The notes: generated from the letters alone by a model not told the origin. DNA of 64,000 nucleotides from Buttiauxella agrestis ATCC 33320 (GCF_000735355.1 NZ_JMPI01000011.1:62001-126000), one strand, 5' to 3'. Positions 30,349 through 39,711 are shown, counted from the first letter of the stretch. Numbers and translations: made by a program.

Positions 30349-31050
30349 TCAGACCGGTAAATCTATCAGTAATGCTCGCAATGGGGTATCTGCAACCAGC
30401 GTAATGTTAGCCTCGTCACGGATAAAAGCACCATCGCCACAGGTCAGCCCTTCTTTTTCCTCGGTGGCGGTGACCGCGTGAACGGTTCCGTGAATCGACT
30501 GCAAATAAGCGCGTGGCCCATGTAACTGGAAACTCAACTGCTGACCTTTTTCCAGTTCAATCTGGTGAATCCACACTTGCTGGCGCAGTTGCAGGCTGTC
30601 ATTGCGTCCATCAGGTGAGGCCAGTAATTGCTGCGGCCCATCTGAAAGCGTGAGTTTTTGTACCAGCGGGTTTTCGCGCTCCGGGCAGGCATCTAACCAC
30701 AGCTGCATGCGCGTGAGAGATTGCTCTTTGCTGAGGTTATGCTCGCTGTAACTCAGCCCCGGTTGAGTCGAAAGCAGTAAGGCTTCACCCGCTTTGGCCT
30801 GAACGTGGTTGCCTTCGCTGTCGCGATATTCCGCTTCACCTTCGAGAATCAGATTAAGAATATCGACCTTTGGATAGGTACGCGGCTGGAACGATGCGCC
30901 GGGCGCTAACACTTCCTGGTTGAGAACGCGCAATGAAGCATAGCCCAGCAATTTCGGGTCGAAATAGTGACCGAAGGAAAACGTATAGCGGGCTTGCAGC
31001 CATCCATAGTCCGCTTTCCCACATTGTTTGGCAGTTCTTGGCGTAATCAT
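30349..31050 (-). CDS. yhaK: Pirin-like bicupin YhaK
   Basis: The protein has 233 residues, the length of E. coli YhaK, and is a pirin-family bicupin (FSFGHYFDP, RTYPKVDILNLILEGEAEYRDSEG). The ATG at 31050 has AAAGAGGT upstream; the frame runs open to 31209 without homology. E. coli YhaK has been linked to redox sensing and is under YhaJ control. It is divergent from yhaJ with about 106 bases between them. Confidence 0.92.
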   Translation of the reverse strand: MITPRTAKQCGKADYGWLQARYTFSFGHYFDPKLLGYASLRVLNQEVLAPGASFQPRTYPKVDILNLILEGEAEYRDSEGNHVQAKAGEALLLSTQPGLSYSEHNLSKEQSLTRMQLWLDACPERENPLVQKLTLSDGPQQLLASPDGRNDSLQLRQQVWIHQIELEKGQQLSFQLHGPRAYLQSIHGTVHAVTATEEKEGLTCGDGAFIRDEANITLVADTPLRALLIDLPV

Positions 31051-31156
31051 AATTTTTTGACCTCTTTTTACACTATGACCATGGTAAAACTCTGGACGCT
31101 TCATTGTTAGCCAGTTAATCTGCTTGGTATGTTCAAATTTCCTGAATGAGAACGAG

Positions 31157-32047
31157 ATGGCTAAAGAGAGAGCATTGACGCTGGAAGCATTGCGGGTCAT
31201 GGATGCCATTGACCGACGCGGAAGTTTTGCCGCAGCCGCTGATGAGCTGGGGCGCGTGCCGTCGGCACTGAGTTACACCATGCAGAAACTGGAAGAAGAG
31301 CTGGATGTCGTACTGTTTGACCGTTCAGGCCATCGCACCAAATTTACTAACGTCGGGCGCATGTTGCTCGAACGCGGGCGAGTTTTGCTCGAAGCGGCTG
31401 AAAAACTCACTACCGATGCGGAAGCGCTGGCGCGCGGTTGGGAAACGCATCTCACCATTGTGACCGAGGCGCTGGTGCCTACGGCGAAACTGTATCCGTT
31501 AGTAGAAAAGCTAGCCGACAAAGCCGACACGCAGCTTTCGATTATTACAGAAGTGCTGGCAGGTTCGTGGGAGCGTTTAGAGCAAGGGCGTGCGGATATC
31601 GTGATTGCGCCGGATATGCATTTTCGTTCGTCGTCAGAAATTAACTCGCGCAAGTTGTACAAAATATTGAGCGTGTATGTCGCGGCACCTGATCACCCGA
31701 TCCACAACGAGCCGGAGCCACTTTCGGAAGTCACACGTGTGAAATATCGCGGTATTGCGGTCGCGGATACGGCGCGTGAACGCCCGGTCATCACGGTGCA
31801 GTTGCTGGATAAACAGCCGCGCCTGACGGTGAGCAGCATGGAAGATAAACGCCAGGCGCTGCTGGCAGGTTTGGGTGTGGCGACGATGCCTTATCCTCTG
31901 GTGGAGCAGGATATTGCCGAGGGACGTTTGCGCGTGGTGAGTCCTGAATATACCAATGAAATTGACATTATTATGGCGTGGCGACGCGATAGTATGGGTG
32001 AGGCGAAAGCCTGGTGCTTGCGTGAAATTCCAAAATTATTGAAGTAG
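31157..32047 (+). CDS. yhaJ: LysR-family regulator YhaJ
   Basis: The protein has 296 residues and is nearly identical in its N-terminal half to E. coli YhaJ (MAKERALTLEALRVMDAIDRR-type start, HTH in FAAAADELGRVPSALSYTMQ). The ATG at 31157 is preceded by GAACGAG. YhaJ in E. coli controls yhaK and affects virulence genes and the response to nitrotoluene compounds. An upstream ATG at 31124 overlaps the divergent promoter and is unlikely. Confidence 0.94.
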   Translation: MAKERALTLEALRVMDAIDRRGSFAAAADELGRVPSALSYTMQKLEEELDVVLFDRSGHRTKFTNVGRMLLERGRVLLEAAEKLTTDAEALARGWETHLTIVTEALVPTAKLYPLVEKLADKADTQLSIITEVLAGSWERLEQGRADIVIAPDMHFRSSSEINSRKLYKILSVYVAAPDHPIHNEPEPLSEVTRVKYRGIAVADTARERPVITVQLLDKQPRLTVSSMEDKRQALLAGLGVATMPYPLVEQDIAEGRLRVVSPEYTNEIDIIMAWRRDSMGEAKAWCLREIPKLLK

Positions 32048-32049
32048 TG

Positions 32050-32143
32050 GGTATGCCCTCACCCCGGCCCTCTCCCTGAGGGAGAGGGGGAAAACCGGAC
32101 AATTCCCTCTCCCTCAGGGAGAGGGGTGGGGTGAGGGGAAAAG
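32050..32143. repeat. Long palindromic intergenic repeat, copy 2
   Basis: It has the same design as 1000-1081: CTCCCTGAGGGAG and CTCCCTCAGGGAG palindromes joined by GGGGGAAAACCGGACAATT, ending in GGGTGAGGGGAAAAGT. It starts with CCCTCACCCC, so the whole unit is a large inverted repeat. It lies between the convergent yhaJ and yhaH. Confidence 0.85.
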
Positions 32144-32145
32144 TA

Positions 32146-32529
32146 TTATTCGCTAACGAGCCGGGTATCTAATGCTTTCGGGTCGGAACCAAAGCGATTC
32201 TCACCCGGCGTGCCGTTCTGGCAGTTAAACGCCAGAATAATCAGCCAGCCGACAATCGGGATTAACAGCAACAACAGCCACCATGCTGAACGATCGGTAT
32301 CGTGCAGGCGGCGGAACTGCACGGCCCAGTAAGGCAGGAATATCAGCACACCATAAATGGTCGTGAGCAGACCTTCATCTTTCGCAATCCGCAGCCCTAA
32401 CATTTTGTCCAGAATGCTCAATACGCCAGTCAGCACAAGGTTGACGAGGATGAACATCCAGAACTCTTTACGGCGCGCACGTCCACTGAAGCCAACATAA
32501 TTTCTTAATACTTTGAAATACCAATCCAT
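32146..32529 (-). CDS. yhaH: DUF805 inner-membrane protein YhaH
   Basis: The protein has 127 residues and belongs to the DUF805 family (YVGFSGRARRKEFWMFILVN at the start, RRLHDTDRSAWWLL in the middle), with four hydrophobic segments. The function is unknown. The position between yhaJ and yqjG matches E. coli. Confidence 0.92.
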   Translation of the reverse strand: MDWYFKVLRNYVGFSGRARRKEFWMFILVNLVLTGVLSILDKMLGLRIAKDEGLLTTIYGVLIFLPYWAVQFRRLHDTDRSAWWLLLLLIPIVGWLIILAFNCQNGTPGENRFGSDPKALDTRLVSE

Positions 32530-32633
32530 TTTTAGCCTGCCTTAAAAGTAATCAATTACTTGATCTGTAAGCGATCTAATTCAAGAATAGCCGTGAATGG
32601 ATTTTACGTAAATCATAGCTTGGGTGAATTTTA

Positions 32634-33626
32634 TCAACCCTGGTTAAACCGCTCGTCGCGCCCGTGTGGCTCATTTAAATCCTGAGCAGGCCCGATAGAA
32701 ATAATGCCGGTTGGGTTAATGGTTTTGTGGCTGCGATAATAATGGTTACGGATATGTGCGAAATCGACGGTCTCCGCAATGCCAGGCATCTGATAAATAT
32801 CGCGCAGGAACCCGTAGATATTCAGGTAATCGCTAATGCGGTGTTTGTCGCATTTAAAATGTGTGACATAGACCGGGTCGAAACGCACCAGTGTTGTCCA
32901 CAGGCGAATATCGGCCTCTGTGAGCTGGTTGCCCGTTAAATAACGATGCTGACCGAGGATTTGCTCGACGCGCGCCAGGGATTCAAACACTTTGGTCACG
33001 GCTTCGTCGTAGGCTTCTTGCGAAGTGGCAAAACCTGCTTTATACACACCGTTATTGATGGTGTCGTAAATCCAGCCATTCAGCTCGTCAATCTTGCCGC
33101 GTAATGCCGTTGGGTAGTAATCCCCGGCGCGAGCGCCTTTGGCATCAAATGCAGTATTTAGCATACGGATGATTTCAGCGGATTCGTTGCTGACAATCGT
33201 CTGCGTTTTCTTATCCCATAAAACGGGAACGGTGACGCGCCCGGTGTAATCGGGGTCGGCTTGCAGATAAAGCTGATAAAGATATTCGTGCTGATACAAG
33301 CCATCGCCGGTGGCATTCGGGAAATCGTCGTCAAACGTCCAGCCATCTTGCAGCATTAGCGGGTTAACCACGGATACAGAAATGAAAGACTCGAGGCCTT
33401 TCAAGGCGCGCATGATTAACGTGCGGTGCGCCCAGGGGCAGGCGAGGGAAACATACAGATGGTAGCGGTCTTTCTCAGCGGAAAAACCACCTTTACCGCT
33501 CGGGCCCGGCTCACCATCTGCGGTCAGCCAGTTACGAAATGCTGACTCCGAACGTTTGAAGCTGCCACCGGTCGATTTGGTGTCATACCAGACATCGTGC
33601 CAGACGCCGTCAATTAGCTGTCCCAT
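32634..33626 (-). CDS. yqjG: Glutathionyl-hydroquinone reductase YqjG
   Basis: The protein has 330 residues (328 in E. coli) and belongs to the Xi-class glutathione transferases (ECM4 family) with the catalytic Cys in LACPWAHRTLI (about residue 63). It reduces glutathionyl-hydroquinones and protects against quinone stress. The ATG at 33626 (MGQLIDG) is chosen by homology and an AGGAAT site; the frame extends to 33659. Confidence 0.94.
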   Translation of the reverse strand: MGQLIDGVWHDVWYDTKSTGGSFKRSESAFRNWLTADGEPGPSGKGGFSAEKDRYHLYVSLACPWAHRTLIMRALKGLESFISVSVVNPLMLQDGWTFDDDFPNATGDGLYQHEYLYQLYLQADPDYTGRVTVPVLWDKKTQTIVSNESAEIIRMLNTAFDAKGARAGDYYPTALRGKIDELNGWIYDTINNGVYKAGFATSQEAYDEAVTKVFESLARVEQILGQHRYLTGNQLTEADIRLWTTLVRFDPVYVTHFKCDKHRISDYLNIYGFLRDIYQMPGIAETVDFAHIRNHYYRSHKTINPTGIISIGPAQDLNEPHGRDERFNQG

Positions 33627-33657
33627 GTTTTCATTCCTCTTCGTAGACGTTAAAAAC

Positions 33658-33687
33658 AAAAAAGCGAAGGGATTAACCTTCGCTTTT
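33658..33687 (-). terminator. Terminator after yqjF
   Basis: On the minus strand AAAAGCGAAGG and CCTTCGCTTTT pair around a TTAAT loop and run into a T-rich stretch. It separates yqjF from yqjG. Confidence 0.8.
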
Positions 33688-33708
33688 AGTGAAACTAAGT
33701 ATAGAGCC

Positions 33709-34101
33709 TTACCAGTTTTTCTTCAGCAGGCGGTCGATGCTGTATGCACCCGGTCCGAAGATTGCCAGCAACAGATAACCACCGGCAATGGTGAAGTTCT
33801 TCATAAACATGGTTGAGTTCATGCCCTGGCTGAAATCACCGTGGAACAAGAATGCTGTCAGAATCGTGAATACCGCGGTAATAATCGCTGTAGTACGAGT
33901 AAAGAAACCGAACAGAATCGCCAGGCCGCCGCCAAACTCAAGCAGAATGGTCAGTGGCAGTAAGAACCCCGGAACGCCCATCGCTTCCATATATTGTTGA
34001 GTGCCGGCATAACCATTAATTTTGCCCCAGCCTGCAACGATGAACAGAATCGGCATCAGGACACGAGCTAACAGTACACCTGCATCATCTAATTTTTTCA
34101 T
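33709..34101 (-). CDS. yqjF: DoxX-family membrane protein YqjF
   Basis: The protein has 130 residues with four membrane segments and belongs to the DoxX family (RVLMPILFIVAGWGKINGYAG, LEFGGGLAILFGFFTR). In E. coli, yqjF responds to nitroaromatic compounds through YhaJ and is a neighbour of that gene. The exact reaction is unknown. Confidence 0.92.
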   Translation of the reverse strand: MKKLDDAGVLLARVLMPILFIVAGWGKINGYAGTQQYMEAMGVPGFLLPLTILLEFGGGLAILFGFFTRTTAIITAVFTILTAFLFHGDFSQGMNSTMFMKNFTIAGGYLLLAIFGPGAYSIDRLLKKNW

Positions 34102-34268
34102 TTTACTCTCCAGCGAATCTCTTGTGGGTGCTATCAGCCCAGGGATGTTTGTCTTTGCAATTTCCGGTAGTTACCGGTGACTGCGTTTGATGTGGGGAAT
34201 AATAAGCGGGGCGTTAAGGGATTGTTAGCAAGGAATTCTGTCGATGTTCTTCAATATTACTGATTAAT

Positions 34269-34297
34269 AAAAACGCCGCCTGAAAAGGCGGCGTTTT
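34269..34297 (-). terminator. Terminator after yqjK
   Basis: AAAACGCCGCC and GGCGGCGTTTT form a perfect 11-bp stem around TGAAAA, four bases from the yqjK stop. It ends the yqjCDEK unit. Confidence 0.88.
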
Positions 34298-34300
34298 AGA

Positions 34301-34591
34301 TTAATGCGTTTGCTGCTGGATAGTGTTGCGAACCAGGCGCCATGCGCTCCAGGCACCAAATCCGCGTCTGGCCCAGCGCATAAAGAAGCTGGGATGCTTC
34401 ACTGTCCAGATAGCCATCACGCTGCTGGCAATCAACGCATAACTGCGCAGGCTCATAAATGTGAGCCAGCCCCGGTCATACGAGCCTGTCGCTTCAAGCC
34501 AGTCGCGTTTACCCGCACTTAAATCCAGCCGCTGTTGTTGAATTTGGCTGAGTAAAAATGCTTTGCGTCTATTCAGCTTGCGGTCACTCAT
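34301..34591 (-). CDS. yqjK: YqjK-like small protein
   Basis: The protein has 96 residues (99 in E. coli), with a basic N-terminus (RKLNRRKAFLLSQIQQQR) and one hydrophobic helix near 50-65. It overlaps the end of yqjE by four bases, so translation is coupled. The role is unknown; it is part of the yqjCDEK group. Confidence 0.9.
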   Translation of the reverse strand: MSDRKLNRRKAFLLSQIQQQRLDLSAGKRDWLEATGSYDRGWLTFMSLRSYALIASSVMAIWTVKHPSFFMRWARRGFGAWSAWRLVRNTIQQQTH

Positions 34592-34986
34592 GGCTTGTCA
34601 TCTTCCAGCAATGCGCGGTCGTTTTCTAGCTCGCGTCGGGTATGGCGTAGGAGCGTGGACTGGCGCGATTTATGGAGCGTCCAGATCCCGCCAATAAAGG
34701 CTAATGCCAGCAATACGACGGTTGTCGCAATCATGGCATTCAGACGATATTGCGGTTCGACCGCCCAGAAAACCAACACCACCAGACTCATTAAGCCAAA
34801 TGCGGCAAATAGCATGGTTAACCCAAGCATTAGCAGCAACTGGACGAGATGCGCTTTCTCCTCTTCCAGTTCGACAACGGCAAGTCGCACGCGCGTCTCC
34901 ACCATCCCAACGATGATGGTGACGAGGCGCTGACCGATTCCGAGGACGCCTTTTCCCGGCCCTTGAGGTTGATGGGATTCAGGCAT
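34588..34986 (-). CDS. yqjE: Phage-holin-family (DUF1469) inner-membrane protein YqjE
   Basis: The protein has 132 residues, with two hydrophobic helices in the middle (LLMLGLTMLFAAFGLMSLVV and a second one near 80-100) flanked by charged ends. The ATG at 34986 gives the E. coli length; the longer frame to 35055 overlaps yqjD in another frame. It begins two bases after the yqjD stop. Confidence 0.9.
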   Translation of the reverse strand: MPESHQPQGPGKGVLGIGQRLVTIIVGMVETRVRLAVVELEEEKAHLVQLLLMLGLTMLFAAFGLMSLVVLVFWAVEPQYRLNAMIATTVVLLALAFIGGIWTLHKSRQSTLLRHTRRELENDRALLEDDKP

Positions 34987-34988
34987 AA

Positions 34989-35294
34989 TTAACGGCGTGT
35001 CAGTAGGACACCGAGCACGACGCCAATCGCCGCCCCAATGCCAACGCCAGTCCATGGATTTTCACGAACGTAATCGTCAGCTTTTGCCGCAGCTTCTCGG
35101 GTTTGTTTGGCAATCACATCACCAGTATCACCCAGGCGCACACGGCTTTCTTTCAGGGCTTTTTCCGCTTTGCCACGCAATTTTTCGAGTTCGGACTTCG
35201 ACTTATCCGTTGAGGCACTTAGCACCTCTTCAAGGGTATCTGCCAGGGATTTCAACTCAGCGCGCAAATGTTCTGAAGTAGTATCTTTAGACAT
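34989..35294 (-). CDS. yqjD: Ribosome-associated membrane protein YqjD (DUF883/ElaB family)
   Basis: The protein has 101 residues. A helical, charged N-terminal part (about 1-75) is followed by GVGIGAAIGVVLGVLLTRR, a C-terminal membrane anchor. E. coli YqjD tethers stationary-phase ribosomes to the inner membrane through this tail and is RpoS-dependent. It belongs to the same family as ElaB and YgaM. The position between yqjC and yqjE is conserved. Confidence 0.93.
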   Translation of the reverse strand: MSKDTTSEHLRAELKSLADTLEEVLSASTDKSKSELEKLRGKAEKALKESRVRLGDTGDVIAKQTREAAAKADDYVRENPWTGVGIGAAIGVVLGVLLTRR

Positions 35295-35337
35295 AGTTCT
35301 CTCCTGGTTTTTTATTAAGTCTTCTCAGTTGGAATGC

Positions 35338-35706
35338 TTAGTAATCACGGGCCTGCAAGGTCTTCAGCTCATGTTCAGCTTCGGCCAGTTTTTGCTCCCG
35401 CTTTGAAATTTTATCCGCGTCGCCTTTCGCGCGCGCTTCGTTCAGGTCGGCTTTACGCTCGGTGATTTCGGCTTTTTGTTCGGTGATTTTTTTCTGATGC
35501 GCTGCACGTAAACTGCTGTCTGTGCAATTGGCGCGGACTTCTTTCAACGCTTTATTAAGCCCATCAACACGACTCTGGTTCTGGTGTTTCTCCGCATAGC
35601 CAATTTCTCGCTGGATATCTTGTTCTTTTTCACTGCACAGCGAGCTAGCTTGCGCGGCAGATGTCAGAGATAACAAGGCGATAGCCAATACGGTACGAGT
35701 GTTCAT
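35338..35706 (-). CDS. yqjC: Periplasmic DUF1090 protein YqjC
   Basis: The protein has 122 residues with a signal peptide (LAIALLSLTSAAQA, cleavage near residue 20). The mature part is a charged, helical, coiled-coil-like DUF1090 domain with one Cys pair (Cys24 and a Cys near 61). The function is unknown. It is the first gene of the yqjCDEK group. Confidence 0.92.
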   Translation of the reverse strand: MNTRTVLAIALLSLTSAAQASSLCSEKEQDIQREIGYAEKHQNQSRVDGLNKALKEVRANCTDSSLRAAHQKKITEQKAEITERKADLNEARAKGDADKISKREQKLAEAEHELKTLQARDY

Positions 35707-35875
35707 GATAAAAAACCTTCCATTGTGAATGTACGTTTAGCCGCAAGGTAAAGCACACAAAGATCCAGAAATCAGACGAAAATGATGATTTGTAGCGATT
35801 TAAGTCAAAACAAGCATAGTCAGAAACTGAGTAAAAACCCAATTCCTGTTAACAAATTAGGATTTCAGGAAAGGG

Positions 35876-36259
35876 CTAACCAATGCGGATGTTTTCATTC
35901 AGGACGCGAGTAAGCCAGGCACTGGCGCTGTCAGCTTCTTCTTGTTGAGCGATGACATAGCCATGCGGCAGTGTCTTGTACAACACGGCTTTGGCGGCTT
36001 CACTTTGCGCGCTTGAATCAAATTTGATCAATAAAGAATTGTTTTCAGGGGTAATGCTTTTAAAGCGAATACCGTTGGCATCCAGGTGATGCCAGACAAA
36101 AAAGCCATCAGGCATGCTGATACCCTGCTGGCTTGAGCGTATTTCAAGTGTAGATTCAGAGCGTTGCATGCCAGACCAGATAAGCAAGGCACCCAGCGCA
36201 ATGGCACTGACTAACATCGTGGCCCGAAAGCCACGAAAAAAGCGTGTATTCATCGTCAT
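35876..36259 (-). CDS. mzrA: EnvZ/OmpR-modulating protein MzrA
   Basis: The protein has 127 residues with one N-terminal transmembrane helix ([19 protein letters not shown]) and a periplasmic domain. MzrA links the Cpx and EnvZ/OmpR systems by binding EnvZ. It lies six bases after yqjA and forms an operon with it, as in E. coli, where the operon is CpxR-controlled. Confidence 0.93.
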   Translation of the reverse strand: MTMNTRFFRGFRATMLVSAIALGALLIWSGMQRSESTLEIRSSQQGISMPDGFFVWHHLDANGIRFKSITPENNSLLIKFDSSAQSEAAKAVLYKTLPHGYVIAQQEEADSASAWLTRVLNENIRIG

Positions 36260-36265
36260 CCCTCT

Positions 36266-36928
36266 CTAACTGCGGTTACCGTATTTTTTACGCCAGAGCA
36301 CAATCAACGAACCGAACAGGCCAATGACCAGTAACACCACTGGCAACAGCATCAGGCAGGACATCAATGCATCTTCATATTTCAGGAATACCGGCGTCTT
36401 TCCGAGCAGATATCCCAGCGTGGTGAGGATCAGTACCCATAACAGGCCACTCATCCAGTTAAAAAACTGGAAGCGCGCATTATTCAGACCCGATAAACCC
36501 GCAATAGTCGGTAACAGGGTGCGAACAAATGCAATGAAACGACCAATCAGTAATGCGGACAGGCCATGTTTATGGAACAGGTTGTGTGCACGCTGGTGAT
36601 AGTGAGCGGGGAGGTGCGAAAGCCAGTTTTGTACGATTCGCGTATTCCCAAGCCAGCGCCCTTGAATATAACTGAGCCAGCAACCGAGACTCGCTGCGGT
36701 TGTTAACAGTAAAACAGTTTCCGGAAAACCCATTGCTCCTTTGGCAATCAGCACGCCAACCAGGACCAGTAAGCTATCACCAGGCAGGAAAGCTGCCGGT
36801 AACAGGCCGTTTTCAAGGAATAAAATCATGAATAAAACGAAGTAAAGCATGCCAATCATTCCTGGATTGGCGAGCGTTTCAAAATCCTGGCTCCACAGAG
36901 CATTCAGTAGTTGCGTCAAAAGTTCCAT
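36266..36928 (-). CDS. yqjA: DedA-family membrane protein YqjA
   Basis: The protein has 220 residues and belongs to the DedA/VTT family: [20 protein letters not shown] near residues 40-60, then [17 protein letters not shown] with the functional Arg residues. DedA proteins are proton-dependent transporters, implicated in undecaprenyl-phosphate recycling and alkaline and drug tolerance. It is the first gene of yqjA-mzrA. Confidence 0.94.
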   Translation of the reverse strand: MELLTQLLNALWSQDFETLANPGMIGMLYFVLFMILFLENGLLPAAFLPGDSLLVLVGVLIAKGAMGFPETVLLLTTAASLGCWLSYIQGRWLGNTRIVQNWLSHLPAHYHQRAHNLFHKHGLSALLIGRFIAFVRTLLPTIAGLSGLNNARFQFFNWMSGLLWVLILTTLGYLLGKTPVFLKYEDALMSCLMLLPVVLLVIGLFGSLIVLWRKKYGNRS

Positions 36929-37263
36929 TCAGTGTTCCTGGCACATCGGTTAAGACCGCTGATCAAAGTCAGCCTGGCTGAACTCGGCTTTTTTGTTGTG
37001 TTTCTTGTGTAGTTGCCGATATGCATTCCATTATTAATCGCCTGCTCGTGGCACCACTCCGTGTGAATACGACCAGACTGGTGAAAGGCAAAGCTTACAC
37101 CGACAATGAAATTGCATCTAATTGTAACAAAGCTCGGGCTCATGCGTCACAGTATTTGTGCTTTGTTGAGGATTGATTTTGATGACTCGCAGAGGGGCTG
37201 GCGAGGGTATTTACAAACGCTGACACTATTGGTTGGTTTGCTTACCCTCGCGCGGGAAAATGA
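36929..37263. other. 335-base intergenic region between exuR and yqjA
   Basis: No gene is supported; a 75-codon frame at 36916-37143 overlaps yqjA and has no ribosome site. An inverted repeat GCGAGGGTA/TACCCTCGC (37201-37209 and 37243-37251, 33 bases apart) lies just after exuR without a T tract. The yqjA-mzrA promoter should be in 36930-37140. Confidence 0.5.
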
Positions 37264-38040
37264 CTATTTTTGACCGTTTGCTGCAGTATCGAGATGAATG
37301 ACAGGATTATCTGCAAATAAATAACGGTCAGCATTGAATTCGAAATCGTCGCTGGTTGCGTCAAACAGCATCTGTTTGGTGTTTTCAAGATGCTGCCACA
37401 TTGCCAGTTTAGCGGCATGAGGGTCTTTACGAATCAGCGCTTTAAGAATTTGGTCATGATCGTCACACCAGTTATCTGCGGTGCGCTTATCAATGTGCTC
37501 GTGAAGTTTTTTCCAGTACGGGTTATGAATTCGCTGGCTCCACATTTTCTCAACGATAGCGGCCAGGGCGCTATTTTGCGACGCTAAAGCCACTTGTGTG
37601 TGGAAATGAAGGTCCCACTCTGAATCCTGGAAATTGTGCTCATTACGCGCCATTTCCTGAATTTCCATGAGCTTCACGATATCTTGTTTCGTGACCTGGG
37701 TGGCGGCAAATTCTGCAATATTGCTTTCGATTAACTGACGCGCTTGCAGCAACTCAAAAGGCCCAAAACTTGCGAATTCAAACTGTTCATCAGGAAGGTT
37801 GGTGTATTTAGCCTGGTTTGACATCACGTGAATGCCAGAGCCTTTGCGGACTTCGACGTAACCTTCCACTTCCAGCATGATAATCGCTTCACGAACCACA
37901 GTGCGGCTCACGTTCTTCTCTTCAGCAATAAAACGCTCTGCCGGGAGTTTTTCCCCAACGAGATAAACACCGTTTTCGATGCGTTGTTTAAGTTCAGCGG
38001 CCAATTGCTGATAAAGACGACGTGGTTCCATAACTTCCAT
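37264..38040 (-). CDS. exuR: GntR-family repressor of hexuronate genes ExuR
   Basis: The protein has 258 residues, as in E. coli. It has an N-terminal GntR winged HTH ([30 protein letters not shown]) and a C-terminal FadR-type ligand domain (FCD). ExuR represses exuT, uxaCA and itself and is released by galacturonate or its derivatives. It follows exuT on the same strand after a terminator. Confidence 0.95.
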   Translation of the reverse strand: MEVMEPRRLYQQLAAELKQRIENGVYLVGEKLPAERFIAEEKNVSRTVVREAIIMLEVEGYVEVRKGSGIHVMSNQAKYTNLPDEQFEFASFGPFELLQARQLIESNIAEFAATQVTKQDIVKLMEIQEMARNEHNFQDSEWDLHFHTQVALASQNSALAAIVEKMWSQRIHNPYWKKLHEHIDKRTADNWCDDHDQILKALIRKDPHAAKLAMWQHLENTKQMLFDATSDDFEFNADRYLFADNPVIHLDTAANGQK

Positions 38041-38074
38041 CTGTAGCTCCGGGAAAAGTCCTGCGGGTAACCCT

Positions 38075-38090
38075 ATTTGTTATACCACTT
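38075..38090. promoter_or_regulatory. Candidate ExuR operator before exuR
   Basis: ATTTGTTATACCACTT (complement AAGTGGTATAACAAAT) resembles the ExuR/UxuR half-site family AATTGGTATNACCAATT and lies 35 bases before the exuR start, as expected for autoregulation. Confidence 0.5.
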
Positions 38091-38121
38091 TTCAAAGTTA
38101 GGCTCTACATTGCGCAGACAG

Positions 38122-38146
38122 AAAAGCCGCCAGAGCGGCGGCTTTT
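38122..38146 (-). terminator. exuT terminator
   Basis: AAAAGCCGCC-AGAGC-GGCGGCTTTT forms a perfect 10-bp stem, 22 bases after the exuT stop. It separates exuT from exuR. Confidence 0.9.
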
Positions 38147-38167
38147 GTATATAAATTGCGAGTCCGA

Positions 38168-39475
38168 TTACGCTAACGCTTGTTTCGGCTTCTGCGAGTC
38201 GTTCAACTCGCTGATGGGTTTGTTTTGCAGCACGGTCCAGATAACGATAGCACCGAGGATATCGAACACGGCCAGCGCGGCAAACAGTGGGCTGAAGCCA
38301 AGGGTATCAGCCAGTGCGCCAACAACTAGTGCAAACAGGGTGCTCGCAGTCCAGGCCGCCATGCCGGTCAGACCGTTTGCGGTTGCCACTTCGTTACGAC
38401 CAAACACGTCAGAAGACAGAGTGATCAGTGCGCCAGACAGTGACTGGTGAGCAAAGCCACCCACGCACAGCAGGGCGATTGCAACGTACGGGCTGGTGAA
38501 CAGGCCGATAGTCCCTGGAGCAATCATCAGAATCGCACCCATGGTCACAACCAGTTTACGAGACACAATCAGGTTTACGCCGAACACACGCTGGAACAGC
38601 GGTGGCAGGTAGCCGCCTACGATACAACCCAGGTCAGCAAACAGCATTGGCATCCAGGCAAACATCGCAATGTGTTTCAGGTCGAAGCCGTAAGCTTTAA
38701 ACATGAACAATGGGATCCAGGCGTTGAAAGTCCCCCACGCTGGTTCTGCCAGGAAACGTGGCAGGGCGATACCCCAGAACTGACGGTTCTGCAGGATTTT
38801 CCATGCGCTCATTTTTTTGCTGTTGTTGGTCTGGTGATGAGCTTCCTGACCGCCAATGATGTATTCACGTTCTTCTTCGGAAAGACGTTTCTGGTCGCGT
38901 GGGTGTTTATAGAAAATCAACCAGCACATTGCCCATGCAAAGCTCAGGACACCAGAGATGATGAATGCCATCTGCCAGCTGTGCATCACAATCGCCCAGA
39001 CCACTAATGGAGGAGCAATCATACCGCCGATAGAGGAACCCACGTTGAAGTAACCTACGGCGATAGAACGCTCTTTAGCCGGGAACCATTCGCTACTGGC
39101 TTTCAGGCCCGCAGGAATCATCGCTGCTTCAGCAGCACCGACCGCGCCACGAGCGATAGCCAGACCGCCCCAGCTCCCTGCTAGTGCAGTTGCACCGCAG
39201 AAGATTGCCCATGCGACAGCAAAGAAAGCGTAACCGACTTTTGTACCCAACACGTCAAGCGCATAACCCGCAACAGGCTGCATAATGGTGTAGCAAGCAG
39301 AGTAAGCAGCGATAATGTAGGAATATTGCTGAGTAGAGATATGCAGCTCTTGCATCAATGTTGGTGCAGCAGCAGCAATAGTATTACGTGTCAGATAACC
39401 CAGTATGGTACCCATAGTTACCAGAGCTATCATGTACCAGCGCAAGCCTTTAATCTTTCCCATTTGGAATCTCAT
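38168..39475 (-). CDS. exuT: Hexuronate MFS transporter ExuT
   Basis: The protein has 435 residues from the ATG at 39475, which aligns with the E. coli MRKIKGL start; an ATG at 39463 (MGKIKGL) is equally possible and the frame is open to 39520. It has about 12 helices in the ACS branch of MFS (YMIALVTMGTILGYLTRNT, GAVGAAEAAMIPAGLKASSEWFP). It imports galacturonate and glucuronate with protons. It is divergent from uxaCA. Confidence 0.95.
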   Translation of the reverse strand: MRFQMGKIKGLRWYMIALVTMGTILGYLTRNTIAAAAPTLMQELHISTQQYSYIIAAYSACYTIMQPVAGYALDVLGTKVGYAFFAVAWAIFCGATALAGSWGGLAIARGAVGAAEAAMIPAGLKASSEWFPAKERSIAVGYFNVGSSIGGMIAPPLVVWAIVMHSWQMAFIISGVLSFAWAMCWLIFYKHPRDQKRLSEEEREYIIGGQEAHHQTNNSKKMSAWKILQNRQFWGIALPRFLAEPAWGTFNAWIPLFMFKAYGFDLKHIAMFAWMPMLFADLGCIVGGYLPPLFQRVFGVNLIVSRKLVVTMGAILMIAPGTIGLFTSPYVAIALLCVGGFAHQSLSGALITLSSDVFGRNEVATANGLTGMAAWTASTLFALVVGALADTLGFSPLFAALAVFDILGAIVIWTVLQNKPISELNDSQKPKQALA

Positions 39476-39480
39476 CCCGT

Positions 39481-39711
39481 CTATAAACAACCACATATCA
39501 TGTGGTCGTACGTCCGGCACTGCTGCCAGAGCGTTTGTTCGTTAGAGGGTTCATATCCGGGGGTATCACCCGGTACGACCCGTACCTTGCCATGTAAAAA
39601 ACTGCCAGTGGCAATTCCGGTTTCCGTACCGTGATGCGCTGTTATTGATATCAGCGTCTGAAGTAAATCCATTACATGTGTATTGCGACGGCAGGAAAGA
39701 TAACTTGTCAT
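39481..39711 (-). CDS. Possible 76-codon upstream frame coupled to exuT
   Basis: An ATG at 39711 opens a frame (MTSYLSCRRNTHVMDLL...) whose TAG ends five bases before the ATG at 39475. The RNA over it can fold into two strong hairpins (around GGTACGACCCGTACC at 39571-39585 and CCGGGGGTATCACCCGG at 39556-39572). I do not recognise the peptide. It may be a leader that tunes exuT translation, or a chance frame. Confidence 0.25.
   Translation of the reverse strand: MTSYLSCRRNTHVMDLLQTLISITAHHGTETGIATGSFLHGKVRVVPGDTPGYEPSNEQTLWQQCRTYDHMICGCL

Noticed and set aside
37201-37251. Inverted repeat after exuR as a terminator
   Set aside because: The loop is 33 bases and no T tract follows on either strand, so termination is unlikely.
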